NCBI GenBank assembly: GCA_021802585.1
Contig: JAJZRQ010000015.1
Span: forward strand, 1-39,688
DNA from: Chloroflexota bacterium
Lineage (GTDB): Bacteria > Chloroflexota > Limnocylindria > Limnocylindrales > CSP1-4
DNA: 39,688 nt
Direction: 5' to 3'
The position numbers were made by a program, and so were the translations under genes. The notes beneath the pieces are model-generated. The model was not told the DNA's origin and did not search any database. It saw only the letters and a list, made by a program, of their open reading frames with translations. Shown one piece after another: positions 35,533-39,688 of the stretch (positions are counted from its first letter, which is position 1; the number at the start of each line of letters is the position of its first letter).

Positions 35533-38061
35533 GTGCACCACGCCCGGGGCTTCCGCGTCCTCCGTGCCGCCGCGCCGCTCGCCGCGGCCGCCCTCGCGCT
35601 CGGTGGGCTGGCCCTGCCGCTTGCCGCAGGCCCCGCGGTGTGGGCCGCATCACCCTCGCCCCTGCCGTCCACCCCTCCGGGGATGACGATGGAGGCCCGG
35701 GCCCTCGTCCAGGGCCACGCCCGGATGGGCTCGTGGATGGCGATCCGCGTCGACCTCGCGAACGACGGGCCGGCGTTCGCCGGCGAGCTGCGGCTCGTCG
35801 GCGGCACGCAGGGCCGCACCCGCTTCTCCGTCCCGGTCGACCTGCCGACGACCTCACGCAAGGCGTACACCCTCAACGCCCAGGCGCCCGCGTTCGGGAG
35901 CACGCTCGAGGTCGCGCTCGTCGCGGACGAGGCGATCGTCACGAAGCGGACGGTCGCGTTCGCCCTCCACGACGCCGGGCAGCTCGTCGTCGGCGTCGTC
36001 GCCGAGCGGCCGGGCCCGCTCGTCGCCGCCCTCGGCCGGCTCCGCGACCCGTCGGGGCCCGTCCCCGCGGTCGTCGGCCTCGCCCCGGCCGACCTTCCCG
36101 ACCGCCCCGAGGCGTGGGCCGTCCTCGACCGCCTCGTGTGGCAGGACGTCGACGCCGGGGCGCTGTCCCCGGAGCAGGCGGCGGCGCTCCGCACGTGGCT
36201 CGCGGGCGGCGGCCGCCTGACGATCGTCGGGGGAACGGGCGGCCCGGGGCTTCTCGCCGGGTTCCCGGAGGGGCTCCTCCCGTTCCGGCCGGCGGCCACG
36301 CTCGACGTGGACCCGGCCACCCTCCGCGGCCTCCTCGGGGGGGCCGTGCCGCGCGGCGCGGAGGCGCTCGCCGCGCTCGCCGGCGAGACCGCGGCGGGGG
36401 CGCGCGCGCTCGCCGTCTCCGGCGACCGGGCGATCGCGGCCGATCGCTCGTTCGGGAGCGGCGCCGTCACCCTCGTCGGCTTCGATCCCACGACCCCCTG
36501 GCTCGCCGAGAGCACGGCCGCCGACGGCCTCTGGGCGACGATCGTGCCCGCCCGCGGCACCTCCCGGGCGCCGCTCGTCGTGGGGGACGATTCGATCGTC
36601 GTGTCCGCCCTCGCATCACTGCCGGCCCTCGCGCTCCCCCCGATCGAAGGGCTCCTCCTCCTCCTCATCGCCTACATCGCGCTCATCGGCCCGCTGAACT
36701 ACCTCGTCCTCCGGCGTCTCGACCGGCGCGAGTGGGCGTGGGTGACGATGCCGCTCCTCGTGGCAGGCTTCGCCCTGGCGGCGTTCGGCATCGGTGCCGT
36801 CCTCCGCGGCACGGACGTGATCGTCAACGAGGTCGCGCTCGTGCGGGCGGCCCCGGGCACCGACGCCGCGCAGGCACAGGTCTACCTCGGCGTCTTCTCG
36901 CCGTCCCGCGCCGCGTACGACCTGACCGTTCCCGGCGGGGCCCTCCTCTCGGCGCCGTACAGCGGCGAGGTCTTCGGCCAGGCGGGCGGCGGGGGGCTCG
37001 ACGTCGTCCAGGGCGACCCGTCCCGCGTCCGCGGCCTCGCCGTCGGCTATGGGGCGCTCCGGGCGGTCCGCGCGGAGGCTCCCGTCAGCGCCCCGACGGT
37101 GGAGGCCGACCTCCGCCTCGCGGCCGGCAGCGTGACGGGCGCGATCCGGAACGCGTCGGCGGAGACGCTCGAGGACGCCGTCCTCGTCCTCGGCGCCGGC
37201 GTCCAGGCCCTCGGCGACCTCGCCCCGGGGGCCGCCGCGACGGTCAGGCTCCGGTCGGGCAAGGATCCGTTCGGCCAGGCGCTCTCCGAGCGGATCTTCG
37301 GCACCCAGCAGTTCCCGGCGGATGGCCGCACGACGCCGGCCTTCCTGCGGGACCAGGTCCGGCGCCAGCTCGTCGACGCGCTGACGTTCGACCCGACGTT
37401 CGGCTCGAGCGGGACGCTGCCGGCCGACGGCCCGGTCCTCCTCGCGTGGGGCCCGCGCGGCCTCCTCCCCGTCGCGATTGCCGGGCAGGAGCCCCGCACG
37501 ATGGGCGAGACGCTCTACTACCTCCCGCTCGGGCTCGCGGCGGCGGGGCGGGTCGCCTTCACCCCGGACCTCATGCGCTCGTCCGTCGTCGAGGTGAGCG
37601 CCCAGTACTTCGCCCGCGACCCGTTCAACGTCACGATCGGGGCGGGGACGGCGACCCTCGCCTACCGCCCGATCCCCGTCTCCGGCACGATCGCCGCGAC
37701 GCGGCTCGCGATCGGCGCGAACCTCGGGACCTGGGGCCCGATCGCGGGGTCCGCCGCGACCGTCCCGTCCGCCGGCGCAGGCGAGCCGGCCGCGACGCCC
37801 GCCCCGTCGAGCGGCCCGGTGGCCGCCCCGCCCGTGCCCGAGCCGATCGCGCCGACCCTGCCGACGATCGAGCTCCTCGACCGCCCGACCGGCACCTGGC
37901 GCACCGTGGACGGGCTCGTCTCGGGGAGGGCCGTCGACATCGCCGACCCCGCGCGCTTCGTCGACGCGGCATCGGGGACGATCCTCCTCAGGCTCTCGTA
38001 CGACCGCCCGGAGTCGATCGGGTTCCAGCTCGCGATCCAGCTCGAGGGGGAGATCCGGTGA
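35533..38061 (+). CDS. Large membrane-anchored extracytoplasmic protein, associated with the downstream ABC transporter
   Basis: Signal peptide (VHHARGFRVLRAAAPLAAAALALGGLALPLAAGPAVWA), beta-rich domain, LAGGGRLTIVGGTGGPGLL segment, TM regions PIEGLLLLLIAYIALIGPLNYLVLRRL and WAWVTMPLLVAGFALAAFGIGAVLRG. GTG preceded by AGAGAGGG; ATG at 35509 is an alternative. Confidence 0.85.
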   Translation: MHHARGFRVLRAAAPLAAAALALGGLALPLAAGPAVWAASPSPLPSTPPGMTMEARALVQGHARMGSWMAIRVDLANDGPAFAGELRLVGGTQGRTRFSVPVDLPTTSRKAYTLNAQAPAFGSTLEVALVADEAIVTKRTVAFALHDAGQLVVGVVAERPGPLVAALGRLRDPSGPVPAVVGLAPADLPDRPEAWAVLDRLVWQDVDAGALSPEQAAALRTWLAGGGRLTIVGGTGGPGLLAGFPEGLLPFRPAATLDVDPATLRGLLGGAVPRGAEALAALAGETAAGARALAVSGDRAIAADRSFGSGAVTLVGFDPTTPWLAESTAADGLWATIVPARGTSRAPLVVGDDSIVVSALASLPALALPPIEGLLLLLIAYIALIGPLNYLVLRRLDRREWAWVTMPLLVAGFALAAFGIGAVLRGTDVIVNEVALVRAAPGTDAAQAQVYLGVFSPSRAAYDLTVPGGALLSAPYSGEVFGQAGGGGLDVVQGDPSRVRGLAVGYGALRAVRAEAPVSAPTVEADLRLAAGSVTGAIRNASAETLEDAVLVLGAGVQALGDLAPGAAATVRLRSGKDPFGQALSERIFGTQQFPADGRTTPAFLRDQVRRQLVDALTFDPTFGSSGTLPADGPVLLAWGPRGLLPVAIAGQEPRTMGETLYYLPLGLAAAGRVAFTPDLMRSSVVEVSAQYFARDPFNVTIGAGTATLAYRPIPVSGTIAATRLAIGANLGTWGPIAGSAATVPSAGAGEPAATPAPSSGPVAAPPVPEPIAPTLPTIELLDRPTGTWRTVDGLVSGRAVDIADPARFVDAASGTILLRLSYDRPESIGFQLAIQLEGEIR

Positions 38062-39014
38062 CGGCGGCCGTCAGCATGCGCGGCCTCGTGAAGCGCTACG
38101 ACGGGACGCTCGCGGTCGGCGGCCTCGACCTCGACGTGGCGGAGGGCGAGATCTTCGGGCTCGTCGGGCCGAACGGCGCGGGGAAGACGACGACCCTCCG
38201 GATCCTCGCCACGCTCCTCGTTCCGACCGCCGGCGACGCGGTGGTCGCGGGCGCGTCGGTCCGGGGCGAGCCGGAGGCGGTGCGCCGGGCGGTCGGGTAC
38301 ATGCCCGACAACTTCGGCGTCTACGACGACATGAAGGTCTGGGAGTACCTCGACTTCTTCGGCCGCTGCCATGGCCTCCCCGCCGACCGGCGCCGGCGGA
38401 TGATCGGCGACCTCCTCGACCTCGTCGACCTCGGCGCGCGGCGCGATGCCTACGTCGCGACGCTGTCGCGGGGGATGCAGCAGCGCCTCTGCCTCGCCCA
38501 CGCCCTCGTCCACGACCCGGCGGTCCTCGTCCTCGACGAGCCGGCGTCCGGCCTCGACCCCCGCGCCCGCGTCGAGCTGCGCGAGCTGCTCCGCGAGCTC
38601 CGCGCCCTCGGCAAGACGATCCTCATCAGCAGCCACATCCTCCCCGAGATGGAGGAGCTCTGCACGAGCCTCGCGATCATCGACCGCGGCCGGGTCCTCG
38701 CGGCGGGCAGCCTGGCCGAGATCGAGGCGCGCCTCCGCGTCGGCGCGGTCCTCCGGGCCCGGATCCTCGGCGACGACGCCGACATGGCCGCCGCCCGCGA
38801 GCACGTCGCCGGCGTCCCGGGGGTCGCGGCCGCGGAGGTGCGCGGCGACGGGCTCCTCGAGATCGCGTTCACGGGGGACGAGGAGGCGGCGGCGGCGCTG
38901 CTCGCCGGGGCGGTGGCGTCCGGGATCCGCGTGGCCTCCTTCGCGCGCGCCGCGAGCGACCTCGAGGAGATCTTCCTCCAGGTGACCGGCAGCGCGGCCG
39001 GGGAGGTGGCGTAG
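38058..39014 (+). CDS. ABC transporter ATP-binding protein
   Basis: GLVGPNGAGKTTTLRIL, LSRGMQQRLCLAHALVHDPAVLVLDEPASGLDPRAR, ISSHILPEMEELCTSLAIIDRG. GTG start overlaps the previous stop (GTGA). Confidence 0.96.
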   Translation: MTAAVSMRGLVKRYDGTLAVGGLDLDVAEGEIFGLVGPNGAGKTTTLRILATLLVPTAGDAVVAGASVRGEPEAVRRAVGYMPDNFGVYDDMKVWEYLDFFGRCHGLPADRRRRMIGDLLDLVDLGARRDAYVATLSRGMQQRLCLAHALVHDPAVLVLDEPASGLDPRARVELRELLRELRALGKTILISSHILPEMEELCTSLAIIDRGRVLAAGSLAEIEARLRVGAVLRARILGDDADMAAAREHVAGVPGVAAAEVRGDGLLEIAFTGDEEAAAALLAGAVASGIRVASFARAASDLEEIFLQVTGSAAGEVA

Positions 39015-39688
39015 TGCGCGCGCGCCTCGCGTCCGTGGGGTCGGGCCTCGTCGCCGTCGGCACGAAGGAGCTCCGGGGCCGGATGCGCGGTCCCCGCGCC
39101 TTCATCGCCCTGACGTTCTACCTCGCCCTCCTCGCGGGCTTCACGGCGATGATCTACCTGCTCCAGGCGCAGGCGGCGGCAGCGCAGGCGGCGTACGGTG
39201 GTGGCAACCCGTACGCGTCGGCGTCGGTCGGCCAGGCGGTCTTCACGACGCTCCTCTTCCTCCAGGTCCTCCTCGTCGTGTTCCTCGCGCCCGCCGCGAC
39301 GGCGGGGGCAATCAGCCTGGAGCGCGAGAAGCAGACGCTCGACCTCCTCGCGGCGACCCCCGTGAGCACCCTCGGGATCGTCCTCGGGAAGCTCGCCTCC
39401 GCGCTCGGGTTCGTGGGGCTCCTCGTCCTCGCCTCGATCCCGCTCACGGCGATCGTCTTCGTCCTCGGCGGCGTGGGGCCGGAGGACGTCGTCCGCGGCT
39501 ACATCGTCCTCCTCGTGACGGCGCTCGGGTTCGGGTCGGTCGGGATCTTCCTCTCGTCGATGACCCGGCGCACGCAGAGCGCGACGATCCTCACGTACCT
39601 CGCGGTCCTCGTCCTGACCGTCGGGACGGGCTTCACGTGGTTCTTCTGGAACCAGATGGCGGGCCCCGGTCCGCAGGCGTTCGCCCCG
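39014..39688 (+). CDS. ABC transporter permease (ABC-2 type), truncated by window edge
   Basis: VRARLASVGSGLVAVGTKELRGRMRGPRAFIALTFYLALLAGFTAMIYLLQ..., AGAISLEREKQTLDLLAATPVSTLGIVLGKLASALGFVGLLVLASIPLTAIVFVLGGV. Starts at GTG overlapping the upstream TAG by 1 nt; open to the window end. Confidence 0.9.
   Translation, partial: MRARLASVGSGLVAVGTKELRGRMRGPRAFIALTFYLALLAGFTAMIYLLQAQAAAAQAAYGGGNPYASASVGQAVFTTLLFLQVLLVVFLAPAATAGAISLEREKQTLDLLAATPVSTLGIVLGKLASALGFVGLLVLASIPLTAIVFVLGGVGPEDVVRGYIVLLVTALGFGSVGIFLSSMTRRTQSATILTYLAVLVLTVGTGFTWFFWNQMAGPGPQAFAP

Overview
High-GC bacterial chromosomal window with dense, mostly ordinary metabolic gene content. My guess is Chloroflexota-like, from composition and gene families only. 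I could support about 40 coding regions, two tRNAs (Arg-TCT and Glu-CTC, both on the minus strand with encoded CCA), several hairpins/terminators and a few regulatory candidates. Gene groups, left to right: beta-oxidation and methylmalonyl-CoA genes (aldehyde dehydrogenase fragment, thiolase, acyl-CoA dehydrogenase, 3-hydroxyacyl-CoA dehydrogenase, MeaB, a stand-alone B12-binding domain); folE with a coupled hydrolase; threonine dehydratase divergent from an ArsR-thioredoxin pair; DUF2891; a J-domain protein; nitroreductase; an ABC-2 exporter; DUF4032 plus GNAT; a cupredoxin; a methyltransferase; EamA, Lrp and a tyrosine phenol-lyase-like enzyme; a second acyl-CoA dehydrogenase divergent from a GABA-type aminotransferase; RocD; a solitary beta-class DNA methyltransferase; a DUF1611/dipeptide-epimerase (DgcN/DgcA-like) pair; DUF1015; and a large membrane-anchored extracytoplasmic protein with an ABC transporter that runs off the end. 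I see no CRISPR array, prophage, transposon or defence island. The most interesting signals are: (1) an apparently leaderless ArsR gene with a CxxC motif in its HTH region, an operator-like inverted repeat over its promoter, and thioredoxin next door; (2) a divergent intergenic region with a perfect 16-bp inverted repeat and a perfect 20-bp palindrome; (3) a compact DgcN/DgcA-like D-glutamate module; (4) a cluster of DnaA-box-like sequences away from replication genes; (5) a solitary DNA methyltransferase. No clearly novel system is proven here.
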